Source: Physcia stellaris (Eukaryota > Ascomycota > Lecanoromycetes > Caliciales > Physciaceae). Taken from it: a DNA stretch of 64,000 nt. Under the pieces are notes generated by a model that worked only from the letters and a program-made list of their open reading frames with translations, did no database searches and was not told the origin of the DNA. Within the stretch, counting starts at the first letter, position 1, and every line of letters starts with the position of its first letter. The stretch is from assembly GCA_018902385.1 (NCBI GenBank), contig JABSSW010000002.1, positions 1,178,001 through 1,242,000 on the forward strand, written 5' to 3'. Shown in pieces: positions 34,401 to 45,573 of the stretch. The position numbers and the translations under genes were made by a program.

Positions 34401-37400
34401 TCGAAGTCGAATATATTTTTTGTTCGAATTCAAACTTCAGAAATTCAAGAAATATTTGAAAGATAATTTTCAGAAAAATTTCATCGTATTCAGTCAAACA
34501 ACATACGTTTCGTTCGTTTTATTTGCAATCAAATCAAATGATCAATTACGTTTGTGTGTGAATTATCGACGATTTAATCACATCACGAAACGCAATCGAT
34601 ATTTCATTTTCTTGATCGACGAAATTCTAGTTAAAATGCAAAGTTGCAAATATTTGATCAAACTGAATATCATATCGATTTTCAACAAGTTTCGAATGAG
34701 TGAAAAGAATGAAAAACTCATCACATTCGTTATTTTCATGAAATCGTACAAATATCGAATATTATCTTTCGAATTGATCAACGAATTCGCGAGTTGACAA
34801 CATTACATGAACGATTTACTGTTCAGCTTTCTGAACGATTTCTGTCAAGTTTATTTAGATGATATTCTCATTTACAGCAAATTCAAAAAAGAGCACATCG
34901 TTCACGTTCGTAAAATGTTGAAAAAACTCAAGAAAATCGAATTACAAATGAATATTGAGAAATGCGAGTTTTTCAAAAAGAAAATGACATTTTTGAACGT
35001 CATATTATCGATGAATGATTTTCGCATGAATTCGAAAAAAATAAAAATCATTGTCAATTGAGAACGTTTTACAAATCTGAAGAAAGTGCAAATTTTCGTG
35101 AGTTTCGTCAATTTTTACAAACGATTTATTCGTGACTTTTCGAAAAAAATTCGAATTTTCATTCGAATGATCAAAAAGTTCGTGAATTTCGAATGAATTG
35201 CTGAAATCGAAAAGATTTTCGATTTTTTCAAAAAAACGATGATCGAAATTTTCATATTACGACATTACGATCGAATCAAACAAATCATTCTGAAAACTGA
35301 CTTTTCTGATTACGTCAATGCGAAAATATTATCTCAATACGACGACGAAAAAGTTTTGCATTTCGTTGTTTTTTATAATCGCAACATGATTTCAGCCGAA
35401 TGCAATTACGAAATTTATGACAAAAAATTGCTGATTATTATTCGTTGTTTAAAACATTGACGTTTTGAATTTGAAAATATTGAAAAATCGATCAAGATTT
35501 TCATCGATCACAAAAATTTGAAAATTTTCATGACGTCAAAGAAACTAATTTCTCGTCAAGTTCGTTGAGCAGAAATTTTTTCGAAATTCAATATTGTCAT
35601 TCAATTTCAATTCGAAACTCAAAACGTTAAAGCAAATGTTTTGATTCGTATGTTTGATTCACGATCAAAAAACGATATTGACGAACGACATCAATATCGA
35701 AAGCAAATATTGTTTATTTCGAAACGATTCGAAATTCACGCGATGAAAATTGACGAATTTATTTATGAACGAGTTCTTGTTGTCAACAAAGTTGACGATG
35801 ATTGCACGATTTATCGTGAAATCATCGAGCAAAATCTCATTTCAATGAATGAAATTAATTTACGAGATTGCATTGAAAAAAACGACGTTTTGTATCGAGA
35901 AAATCGACTTTGAATGCTCGTCGATGCTTTTTTATTCGTTGATTTTTTCAAAGAAATTCATGAATTTTTTGTTTCGAAACATTCAAATTTTAATCGCATG
36001 AAAAATTTTATACGTCGCGATTATTATTGATTCAACATGCGCAAAGCGATTCGTCGATACGTACGTAATTGTCATAAATGTCAACGCACGAAGATTTTCA
36101 GAAATCGCAAAAACGATTTATTTATTTTTTTGATCATATTTTTGCAACGTTGAATCGACATATCAATGAATTTCATCATCGAATTGTTCGACGTTCACGA
36201 TCATAATGTCATATGCACGATAATTGACAGACTTAACAAAAAACGTCATTACGTGTTTTGTATCGTCAACGACGAGAATATCAATGTTGAAATCACGATC
36301 AAAATATTCATCAATTACGTATTTCGTACACATGAGTTATTCTTTTCGATAACGTTTGATCGAAATTTTCAGTTCATATCGTTCGTTTGACAGACATTCT
36401 GTCGAATTCTCGATATTAAATGTAAATTTTTCATCGCTTTTCATTCAGAAATCGATGAACAAATCGAAAGAATCAATCAAAATATCGAAAAACAATTGCG
36501 ACAATATTGTAATTACATGCAAAACGATTGAAACGTTTGATTGTTCATGATCGAATTTGCAAACAACAACGCAATATTTGCAACAACAAAACTATTTTCA
36601 TTTTTCATCAATAAAGATTTTCACTTTCGTATGAGCTTTTCATCAAATTTTATTTCGTATATTACAACGAGAAAGCGATTTCTGATCGTCAAAACAAAAA
36701 ATATTATCGACACAATGCAAAATATTTTCAATTATGTACGAAATCATGCAGAGATAATTCAGAAACGTATGACAATTCAAGTCAACAAACATCGAAAAAT
36801 CGTAAAATACGTCGAAAAAAATTTCGTTTTTTTCGATCGACGAAACATCAAAACGATCAAATCGTTTGACAAACTCGATGACAAAAAGTTAAATTTTTAC
36901 AAAATATTACAACGTATGAACAATTCATATCGATTCGAATTGCTTGAAATCATGCATATTTACGATGTGTTTCACTGTTGACTTTTGCGCAAAGATTTTC
37001 GTGATTCATTCGAAAATTAAATCAATGAATTTTTTGATTTTGTCATAGTCAACGAAAATTTCGAATGAGAAATGAACGATATTTTGAAATTTCGATATCA
37101 TTACAATCGTTTTCAATATCGTGTCAATTGATCGAATTGATCGCATGATCGAATATGATATTATGTCGACAACGAAAAATTTGATAATGTTCGCGACGTG
37201 ATGAACGATTTTCATCGCATTCATTTCATGATTGCAAATTCAAAATCGTTCAAAACGTTGATTTCAATATTTCAAAACGTCGTCAACGAATTCGATTTTT
37301 CAACGAATCGTCGTCGTTTTCGAAGAAAAATCGTCATGCTGACATTAATCGAGATTACATTCGATTAGAATTTGAAAGTTTCGAATTCAATACATTCATT

Positions 37401-37701
37401 TCGATTTCATTTTCGCAACGTTTTTGCAGTTTTTAGTTTTCGTTATCGTTTCGATGTTATTTACAGTCAAAACTTACGTCGCATGAAAAATTGAATCGTG
37501 TCAAAAACATTTTCAGAAATTGTTGTCAGATTTTATCGAGCTTTGAAGCAATAACGAAACATTTGAAGATAAAAAATGATAATCGTGAAACTTTTGAATT
37601 TTGCAAATATTCAAATCAATCAACAAAATTCTCAACAAGATTTTTCAATTTCGAAATATCAACGAATCGTCGAGACGACGCTCGCGAAGAGAAAAAAATA
37701 G

Positions 37702-37925
37702 TGTTACGAACATGTTTGACAAATAGATTTGACAAATAGATAGTTGATATGATATGTGATCGAACAACGAATTATGTTTTAATTTTACGTTGAAATTAAC
37801 GTGATTTGAAATTTGACGTCGCACATTGCTTGCAATTTCAACATTTTGTATTTATTTGTTTTTGCAAACTTATTGTTTTCGTTTAGCTAATCAATATTAC
37901 GTCTATTCAAGCACGATTCATGATA
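37702..37925 (+). repeat. 3' LTR of fossil B
   Basis: 224 bp, same length and ends as the 5' LTR. Immediately downstream the interrupted sequence of fossil A resumes. Confidence 0.9.
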
Positions 37926-40006
37926 TTCAAAACGTTAAAACAGATATTTTGATTCGTATGTTTAATTTTCGACTCAAAAACGAAATTGATGAACGACATC
38001 AATATCGAAAGCAAATATTGTTCATTTCAAAACGACTCGAAATTTACGCGATAAAATTTGACGAATTTATTTACGAACGAGTTTTGATTGTCAATAAAAT
38101 TGACGATGATTGCACGACATATCGTGAAATCATCGAACAAAATTTTACATCAATGAACGAAATCAATTTACGAAATTGCAATGAAAAAAACGATGTTTTA
38201 TATCGAAATGATCGATTATGAATGTTTGTCGACGTTTTTTTATTCGTTGATTTTTTCAAAAAAATTCATGAATTTTCGATTTCAAAACATTCAAATTTCA
38301 ATCGCATGAAAATTTTTATACGTCGCGATTATTATTGATTCAACATGCGCAAATTCGTTCGTCGATACGTACGCAATTGTCATAAATGTTAACGTACGAA
38401 AATTTTTCGAAATCGAAAAAATGATTTATTCATTTTTCTGATCATTTTTTTGCAACGTTGAATCGACATATTCATGAATTTTATCATCGAATTGTTCGAC
38501 GTTCACGATCACAACGTCATTTGCACGATAATCGACAAATTTAATAAAAAACGTCATTACGTGTTTTGCATCGTCGACGATGAAAATACAAACGCGAAAA
38601 TCACGATCAAAATATTTATCAATTACGTGTTTCGTACGCATGAGTTATTTTTCTCTATAACGTTAAATCGAGAAATTCAGTTTATATCATTCGTTTGACA
38701 AGCATTTTGCAAAATTCTCGACATCAAATGTAAATTTTTCATCGTTTTTCATTCAAAAATCGATGAACAAATCGAAAAAATCAATCAAAATATCGAAAAA
38801 CAATTGCGACAATATTGCAATTACATGCAAAACGATTAAAACGTTTAATTGTTTATGATCGAATTTGCAAACAACAACGCGATATTTGCAACAACAAAAT
38901 TATTATTATTTTTCATCAATAAGAGTTTTCATTTTCGTATGAATTTTTCATCAGATTTTATTTTATATGTTACGACGAAAAACGATTTTTGATCATCAAG
39001 ACAAAAAATATCATCGACACGATGCAAAATATTCTCAATTACGTACGAAATTATGCAGAAATGTTTCAAAAACGTATAACAATTTAAATCAACAAACATC
39101 GAAAAATCGTGAAATACGTCGAAAAAAATTTCGTTTTTTTGAATCGACGAAACATCAAAACGATCAAATCATTTGACAAACTTGATGACAAAAAATTAAA
39201 TTCGTACAAAATATTAAAACGTAAAAACAATTTTTATCGATTCGAATTGTCAAAAATCATGCGAATTTACGATGTGTTTCATTGTTGATTTTTTCGCAAA
39301 AATTTTCGTGATTTTTTCGAAAATCAAATCAATGAATTTTTCGATTTCGTCATAGTCAACGAGAATTTCGAATGAGAAATGAACGATATTTTGAAATTTC
39401 GATATCATTACAATCGTTTTCAATATCGTGTCAATTGATCAAATTGATTTCATGATCGAACGTGATATTATGTCGATAACGAAAAATTCGATAATGTTCG
39501 CGACGTGATGAACGATTTTCATCGTATTCATTTCACGACAACAAGTTCAAAATCGTTCAAAACGTTGATTTCAATATTTCAAATCGTCGTCAACGAATCA
39601 AATTTTTCAACGAATCGTCGTCGTTTTCGAAAAAAAATCGTCATGCTAACATTAATCGAAATTATTTTCGATTAACATTTGACGTTACGAATTCAATTCT
39701 TATTCATTTGTTTCTGATTTCACGATTTTTATTCAACAATTCAGTTTTTATTACTTTTTCGATGTTATTTACAGTCAGAATTTACATCGCATGAAAAACT
39801 GAATCGTGTCAAAAACATTTTCAAAAATTGTCGTCAAATTTTATCGAACGTTGAAATAACACTAAAATACTAAAAAATGAAAAATGATAATCGTGAAATT
39901 TTTGAATTTTGCAATTATACAATTTGATCAACAAAATTTTCAACAAAATTTTCAAATTTCGCAACAACAACGAATCGTCGAAACGACGCTCGCGAAAAAA
40001 AAATAA

Positions 40007-40243
40007 TGTTACGAACATGTTTGACAAATAAATTTGACAAATAAATAATTAATATGATAAATGATTAAACAAATATGTTTGAATCGAATTATGTTTTAAT
40101 TTTTTGACGAAATTAACGTGATTTGAAATTTGACGTTCGCACATTGTTTACAATTTCATCATTTTGTACATATTTGTTTTTGCAAACTTATTATTTTCGT
40201 CTAACTAATCAATAATACGTTTATTCAAACACGACTCATGATA
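40007..40243 (+). repeat. 3' LTR of fossil A
   Basis: 237 bp, equal in length to the LTR at 26813. Twenty-eight differences by hand alignment, all transitions. Confidence 0.9.
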
Positions 40244-40248
40244 TATTC

Positions 40249-40928
40249 AGTCTAAAAATTCTGAAATACGACGAAAATTTTGAAAAAATTTTCAAATCAA
40301 CTGTTTGATTATCATACAATTTATCATACAAATTGAACAATTGAATCAGAAATTGCTCAAAATTTGATAACGTTGTCACGTTGATTTCGTAACACGTTGT
40401 TTCGTTGAATTGCAAATTTCGTAATTGATTTCGTTCAATTGCAAGCTTCGTAATATATACGCTGTTTCGTTGAATTGCAAATCTCGTAATTGATTTCGTA
40501 ACACGTTGTTTCGTTGAATTGCAAGTCTCGTAATATATACGCTGTTTCGTTGCATTGCAAATTTCATACATGCGACATGCGACATGCGACGAGCTAAAAA
40601 CGACGCTAAAAGAAAAACGTTAAAAAGAATTCTTGTAAAAGATATACAGTATATGCATATTCTATTGTATGACATGCTATGTCATGTCATGTCATGTCAT
40701 GTCATGTTATGGCATATTTAGAGAATTAGAATGCTGATCTCATCAAGAGTCAATTGAGATTTGCTTGAACGAAACGCTCGATTTTTGCGATTTGAACGTA
40801 ATTGTGTGTATATTCGAACGCAAAATCATCAATGTTTCAACGTATAATCGTGTATTGTCAATAATGTGGTGTTTCGTACAACAGAGCGGTGGTGGTGGTG
40901 ACAGGCCATGAGGTGGTGGCGAAAGCTG
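40249..40928. repeat. AT-rich flank with tandem repeats and microsatellite
   Basis: The right flank of fossil A stays AT-rich to about 40860. At 40381-40570 a compound tandem repeat alternates TTGATTTCGTAACACGTTG and TAATATATACGCTGTTTCGT blocks, each followed by TTGAATTGCAA; two to three copies. Short arrays follow: ATGCGAC three times (40569-40590) and about six ATGTC units (40679-40707). No gene is seen. Confidence 0.65.
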
Positions 40929-41483
40929 TGATAGTTGGTAACCCTAACCCTATCATAGAACTCTGTTGCAATCTGCAGGCGTTTACCTTGTTTGCTAGAA
41001 CCACTATTTTTCTTTGTTCATTTCCTGCACGGAGTAACTCACATCGTTGGGCGATGTTGTCAAACCCTTCCCTCGCGAAGATCTTCTGCAATGTCTTGAT
41101 TTATCAACATACGAGCTCTGGGCCTTGCGGGCGCCAGGAAGCTCAAGATCTGGGCCCATTCAAAGCCTCCATTAAGCCGCAACCTCCCCGTCTGTGCCGA
41201 GCATGTTCTCTGGAATCCAACGAGAAAGCCGAGTAGCAAGGATGATTCCAGAATCTTCTCTCGCCGCTACTGGATCGTTCTCAACTAGTCCTTGAAGGCT
41301 ATTGTTATTTCCGCACAGTCTCACCAGGCCGAAGAACGAAAAAAGCCGAACCCTTGCTCGCATTTCTGCTTGCGCTCTGGGGGCAGAACAAGAACTGCAA
41401 GAGAAAGTAGATGGGTCGTTCTTTTTGGGGATATGGTCACAGATATGGGAAGTCGACAATTTCCTCGCTTGACCATAGCTCAA
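40929..41483 (-). pseudogene. Possible decayed coding sequence, unknown family
   Basis: Minus-strand frames in this region look coding-like but are split among frames: SLQGLVENDPVAAREDSGII, then RMLINQDIAEDLREG, then FDNIAQRCELLRAGNEQRKI. They would be collinear with small frame changes, or with introns I cannot place. No domain is recognised, so this may also be chance. It lies between the retrotransposon island and the Cys-rich gene. Confidence 0.25.
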
Positions 41484-41578
41484 GACATCACTATTATTTA
41501 GCGGTTCACTTCCAGCAGTCCATCAGGAAAATGTGTGTCTGTATTAATTAATAAATATCAGTCTGCATCGGCAGCAGC

Positions 41579-42091
41579 TTACATCACTCGGCAGTTGCAT
41601 GAAAATTCAGGTTCCACCCTCACCCAGTCGTCGTCACAGACGCCTTGACTTTCACGGAACTCCTGTAACTGACGTTCTTTCCAGTTCTGCGTCTCCAGTA
41701 CATCCTCCTCTCTTTCCAAAATCAGGAGAAGAGCGTCTTCGAAAGCCTCCTCACAGCGCGAGGTGGTCACCTCCAACCCGTCCGGATCATTCTTGTCTCG
41801 AACCGGATGTTCAAGATGCTTTCCTTCTGACTCGTTTTGGAAATCAAACACCGCTTGGATATCCGCATCTATACCTCGTATCATTTGGTCTCCAGCTTTG
41901 CAGATCTCCTTTTCGATCTTGCAATAACAGGAGCGGCAATACGTTTGTGTGCCTGGATCCGCCACCCGATTTTCCAAAATGCTGACCATGCAGCGCTCCT
42001 TGATCGCGTCGGCACCACGACTACATGGTGTGACCGATTCAGAGTTCGGATGACGGCAATCTTTATAAACAACAATCCCGTAGTAGCACAT
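41579..42091 (-). CDS. Small Cys-rich protein, unknown
   Basis: 170 aa, single exon, starting MCYYGIVVYKDC. There are two Cys/His clusters: CRHPNSESVTPC...ERC in the first 35 residues and YCRSCYC...EIC at about 52-64, suggesting a small zinc-binding N-terminus. A Glu-rich helical C-terminal half follows (CEEAFEDALLLILEREEDVLETQNW), and the end is SCNCRVM. Single-copy proteins beginning MCYY with such a Cys pattern are common in Pezizomycotina but uncharacterised. It is adjacent to two RING-like genes on the opposite strand. Confidence 0.65.
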   Translation of the reverse strand: MCYYGIVVYKDCRHPNSESVTPCSRGADAIKERCMVSILENRVADPGTQTYCRSCYCKIEKEICKAGDQMIRGIDADIQAVFDFQNESEGKHLEHPVRDKNDPDGLEVTTSRCEEAFEDALLLILEREEDVLETQNWKERQLQEFRESQGVCDDDWVRVEPEFSCNCRVM

Positions 42092-42523
42092 GGTTGGGTG
42101 ATGAGATGTAAGTTGTTGAGATGAGGTTTAGTGGTAGGACAACTCGAGTAAGATTTTAAGTCTTAGCTTGTCCCGTTCTGGAGTGATAAGTCAACTAATC
42201 ACTGGCACGTATGGTGACGTGATGCGTCCGATCTTATACGCTGACACATCCTTCAGGAATAGTGGCTTTGTTTTTGAGAACACAAACTGTTTCTTTACCA
42301 ATCCAACTTCGATCACACAGATAGCTCTTCTTTCCCTTTGAACAGTGATGTGTCTGTCATCACGAGGCCTCTATATCTATACCAACTTCTGCTATAATGA
42401 TTATTAAAACTCAGAACGCGATCCTCAAATCTTGCCTCTCGATCCGACAAACCCACTGCAACGCTTCAACAGCTTAAAACCCTAAAAACACGTCGTAAAC
42501 ATTTTTCTCATAATCAATTGGCT
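42092..42523. promoter_or_regulatory. Divergent intergenic region
   Basis: 432 bp between the Cys-rich gene (minus) and the first RING-like gene (plus). A CA/TC-rich leader (TTAAAACCCTAAAAACACG near 42475) lies before the ATG at 42524. No specific motif. Confidence 0.4.
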
Positions 42524-43553
42524 ATGGCAGATCCCACGACAGACAATGTACTTGACGAATTATCGGACGAGGATTGGTCACCGAATGATCGCAGCATGTG
42601 TTCCGCTGCTGTCGTCGAGGACTTTGCTGAGGCCCTTGGTGAAATGGAAAGGGAAGGGGATAGTGATCCGCTGGACCTAGTATATCCAACAGGCGACGAT
42701 CTAACCTCTCCATGGGACCAGGCGGCTGTAAGCGCAACTATCAATATTCCAACAGAGTGTCCCTATCAATTCACAGATCTTCTCCGACGTATGCCTCTAC
42801 TCAAAGATCCAAGAGGTCAGAATGTACAGCAGATCATCGTCGACTTCATCATCGCGACGTGGCCTCACGACAGCGCTCAGGGAATGACAAGACTTCGGCA
42901 GATCGCCGCTGTTCTGTCTCTGGCACCACCGCTTGTGTTAAACGACATTGCTCATACTATTTCAATTCTCGTGGCGCTGTGCTTTGAGCATGAACATGGT
43001 CTCGAGTGGCCCCTCAGCTTTCTGATTGCGCACGAATGGCGGGGGCGGTAATAGCTTCCACTCGTGGCTGATAAACCTAGAAGATTCGAGGCTATTGGAA
43101 GCCCTGGGACTTCCTCTGACCGCTCGGAATTTACTGCATTTACTCGAACACGTTGTCGTAGACTCAAGGCCATCCGACAAAGTCAATTTCAACATTTCCA
43201 TCACTTCATGCCGCGAGGGTCTCTACACCCCGAAGAACTCGGCCGCAGCGGTCGCACGATTCATCGAGTCGCTTCCCATAATCTCGAATGAGAACATTGC
43301 CAAGGACGACCGATGCGGTATTTGCTGTACACCATACGGGAATGCAGGGCTGTGGGATGAGAATGGAGAGACAGAAAGAGCTCGCAAGCTATTGTGTTCG
43401 CATATACTGGGGGAAAACTGCCTTCGAATCCTGCTAGCTCCCAAAGATGAAGGGGGCTGGGGACAAACAACCTGCCCTCTGTGCCGAGCGGATATCGTGG
43501 TTCCCATGGACGACCCCTTCCAGGAATGGTTAATCGAAACAATAGATCTCTGA
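42524..43553 (+). CDS. RING-like protein, tandem paralogue 1 (one-base frame offset)
   Basis: Starts MADPTTDNVLDELSDEDW with an acidic N-terminus. The middle part (LRRMPLLKDPRGQNVQQIIVDF...LAPPLVLNDIAHTI) matches the neighbour at 44122 in order and spacing. The frame shifts by one base at a G5 run (43041-43045), after AHEWRG, and continues as NSFHSWLINLEDSRLLEALG. The neighbour has collinear FMEWLVEIDDQFFEDIFG in an unbroken frame, so the two parts belong to one gene of about 342 aa. The C-terminal RING is CGIC...LLCSHILGENC...CPLC; the fifth ligand position is Gly. Function unknown; a ubiquitin-ligase-like role is inferred from the RING only. Confidence 0.72.
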
Positions 43554-44121
43554 TAACTTCAGATATGCGATAGAGGTCTAGGACACCTGTACCAAAACTA
43601 GCTCAACAAGGAGTGATTAGTAATAGCTAGGTTCAGGTATGACAACTTCCTTCTTCTCGTATGCGCAATCAAATTCCACGTATCTTACATTAATCGCTGT
43701 GAATTTTCAATGACTCGAGTGAAGAACAGACTAAAGAAAGTAAGACTGATTTTTCCCGACTCGATGCTGTCTAGCGCTAATTATGAAATCGTCTTCTCAG
43801 CTTTTGACAACGCCATCAGGTTGTCCTTGTTCCATTCGAGATTCTAGGATCAACGGCTTTGTCTTCAAAGAACAATGTACTGACACAATAGATCATTGTT
43901 AGCATGACAACCTGTCTTTGTTCACCCCTGGTGGGCGCTAAAAGTGATAGCAGAACAGACACTTTGATGCTCTCATCACATGTGTAGTGATATATATATG
44001 TATGTGTCGAATCTAGCTTTGACCTTCATCATCGTTCCATATTTCAGAAAAACCTTCAACACATAGTGCTAGCTACTACGTCACAGACTAAAACCGACCT
44101 TCATTCAATCAAAATCTCGAA
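43554..44121. other. Intergenic between RING paralogues
   Basis: 568 bp with no frame of note; presumably the promoter of the downstream paralogue (a TATATATATG run near 43991). Confidence 0.4.
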
Positions 44122-45057
44122 ATGTCGAACTTGAACATTCTCCTTCATTTTTTGGGGCTTGTGGACGGCACCCAACATGACGAAGAAGGTCCTACTACCG
44201 ATTCAAATGCAGATGAGGAATACCACCCAGGTGACCTACCACCCGGCTTCCCTATGCAACTGGCTCGGTTGATTCGTCACATTCCTCACGACGGTGAACC
44301 AAGATGCCAGCGCATCCGGAAATTCGCCGTGGGTCTTATTCTCCTGCCCTATGGCTCAGGCAGACCAGAGAATATCCGGCTTCTGCAGCAGCTCGCCGCT
44401 TTCGTAGCGCAGGCACCACCTAGCATCCTCAATGACATGGAGAAAATCGTCACAGAACTTGTTCTTTCGTGTGCGGGCACCGACGACGATGTAGACTTCC
44501 AGCTCGGTGACTATATCCGAGACCTACCCTTCAGCTCGGGGCGGCAGTTTATGGAATGGCTCGTCGAAATAGATGACCAATTCTTCGAGGATATATTTGG
44601 GGCCCCGATCACAGGGGGTAATCTGAGACATTTGCTGCATCATACCTTCATCACCGTCATCAAAGGGCCGAAAGTCAAAGTCTCCATCGGGTTGGACCAT
44701 TGTGAGTGCGATTTTGGGTTCAGGCCGAGAATCTCCGCAAAGACAGTCCAGAAATTCATCGACTCTCTCCCCGACGTACCTCTCGAGAGCCTCGCCGAGG
44801 ATGATCGAACCTGCGGGATCTGCCGAGGAGCATACAACAAAGACCCTAGTCTGCTGAACGGATTACCGGAAACCGCGATGAGATTGCCGTGTGGTCACGT
44901 GTTTGGGGAGCTGTGCTTGACTGTGCTTCTGTCGCCGAAGCCAGAGGGGTGGGAGCACCGCCTGTGCCCGCTCTGTCGCGCTTTAGTCCCAGTTCTACCG
45001 AAAACTCCTCTCGGCGATTTCTTGCAAACGGGGAGTGTGTTTGCGGTGGTCGAGTAG
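44122..45057 (+). CDS. RING-like protein, tandem paralogue 2
   Basis: 311 aa, unbroken. An acidic N-terminus is followed by a helical region (residues 40-220) unique to this pair (APPSILNDMEKIVTELVLSC, FMEWLVEIDDQFFEDIFGAP, KTVQKFIDSLPDVP). The RING is at 231-285: Cys231/Cys234, Cys257, His259, Cys265, Cys282/Cys285; Gly262 stands where the fifth ligand (His/Cys) is normal. Six or seven ligands could still hold zinc, perhaps with a neighbouring residue. Tandem duplication with 42524-43553 is clear from shared architecture. E2 binding is not proven. Confidence 0.8.
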   Translation: MSNLNILLHFLGLVDGTQHDEEGPTTDSNADEEYHPGDLPPGFPMQLARLIRHIPHDGEPRCQRIRKFAVGLILLPYGSGRPENIRLLQQLAAFVAQAPPSILNDMEKIVTELVLSCAGTDDDVDFQLGDYIRDLPFSSGRQFMEWLVEIDDQFFEDIFGAPITGGNLRHLLHHTFITVIKGPKVKVSIGLDHCECDFGFRPRISAKTVQKFIDSLPDVPLESLAEDDRTCGICRGAYNKDPSLLNGLPETAMRLPCGHVFGELCLTVLLSPKPEGWEHRLCPLCRALVPVLPKTPLGDFLQTGSVFAVVE

Positions 45058-45100
45058 TTGCGATATGGGACTCTGATATTTGTGTACGTATGTTGCAGGA

Positions 45101-45189
45101 GTTAGCAGGTTCTTTAGGTGTTCTCTTTGCTTTAATAATTTACAGGGGTCAGCAGGTTCTTTAGGTGTTCTCATAGCTTCAATAATTTA
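45101..45189. repeat. Short tandem duplication, 42 bp unit
   Basis: Copies at 45101-45142 and 45148-45189 share AGCAGGTTCTTTAGGTGTTC and AATAATTTA, just downstream of the RING-like stop. The rest of 45190-45573 holds nothing supported. Confidence 0.7.
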
Positions 45190-45573
45190 ATGCCAGTACC
45201 TTCTTCTATCATCCAGCTAAGCACTCTTTTCATTGCGATAATACTCCTTCCCGTATGTCATATCGATGTCTTGGAAGTTTTCGAGGGTGATGGCGAAGGC
45301 AACGGAAATGATCAAGAATAACTTACGATCTATATTGAGCGATTAGCAAGTGACTGGAATATATGCGCCACTTGCAATTCTTTCTACAATCCAATCGGCG
45401 TCACCTCTTACGTCAGAAAAAGAACATTGGACAAGTGTTTGCACCACCCGATCTCAGCCTTTGGATCTCAGCGTATCTGGCTACAGCGACAGAACCTTTA
45501 TAATTTCTTGAAAACCGAACATTACGGGTGACTTGCTTGCGTTGTGCGTGGGACATTTGGTCAATCAAACATG

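Larger units (their letters stand above)
31212..37925 (+). mobile_element. Ty3/Gypsy LTR retrotransposon fossil B, nested in A
   Basis: A complete-length 6714 bp copy bounded by two 224 bp LTRs and a 5 bp target duplication TTCAG/TTCAA (31207-31211, 37926-37930). It is inserted in the same orientation within the integrase-proximal part of A. Parts: gag (31.65-33.1 kb), protease (33.15-33.55 kb), reverse transcriptase (34.05-35.0 kb), RNase H (35.24-35.46 kb), integrase (35.64-37.0 kb, with an H/C zinc-binding remnant near 36.07 kb), and a C-terminal region to about 37.69 kb. It belongs to the same family as A, or a close sister: the LTRs differ by blocks and by 13 bp in length. Full-length in layout but broken, with dozens of breaks. 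LTR divergence is about 3 percent, so B is younger than A. Confidence 0.9.
26813..40243 (+). mobile_element. Ty3/Gypsy LTR retrotransposon fossil A (outer element)
   Basis: Bounded by two 237 bp LTRs (TGTTACG...CATGATA) and a 5 bp target duplication TATTC at 26808-26812 and 40244-40248. Its own length is about 6.7 kb; element B sits inside it. Parts in order: gag region with a zinc-knuckle remnant (about 27.3-28.7 kb), protease (28.8-29.15 kb), reverse transcriptase (29.8-30.6 kb), RNase H (30.8-31.05 kb), and after B, integrase and its C-terminal extension (37.93-39.7 kb). The RT-RNase H-integrase order marks Ty3/Gypsy. It is a broken fossil with dozens of breaks and strong AT enrichment. 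LTR divergence is about 12 percent, but RIP-like mutation makes that useless as a clock; it is older than B. Confidence 0.9.

Noticed and set aside
27000-40000. Many short frames on both strands in the AT-rich island
   Set aside because: They are decayed parts of the Gypsy fossils or their antisense, not host genes.
40941-40953. Interstitial telomere-like AACCCTAACCCT
   Set aside because: Only two units of the repeat; this length is expected by chance and there is no subtelomeric context.
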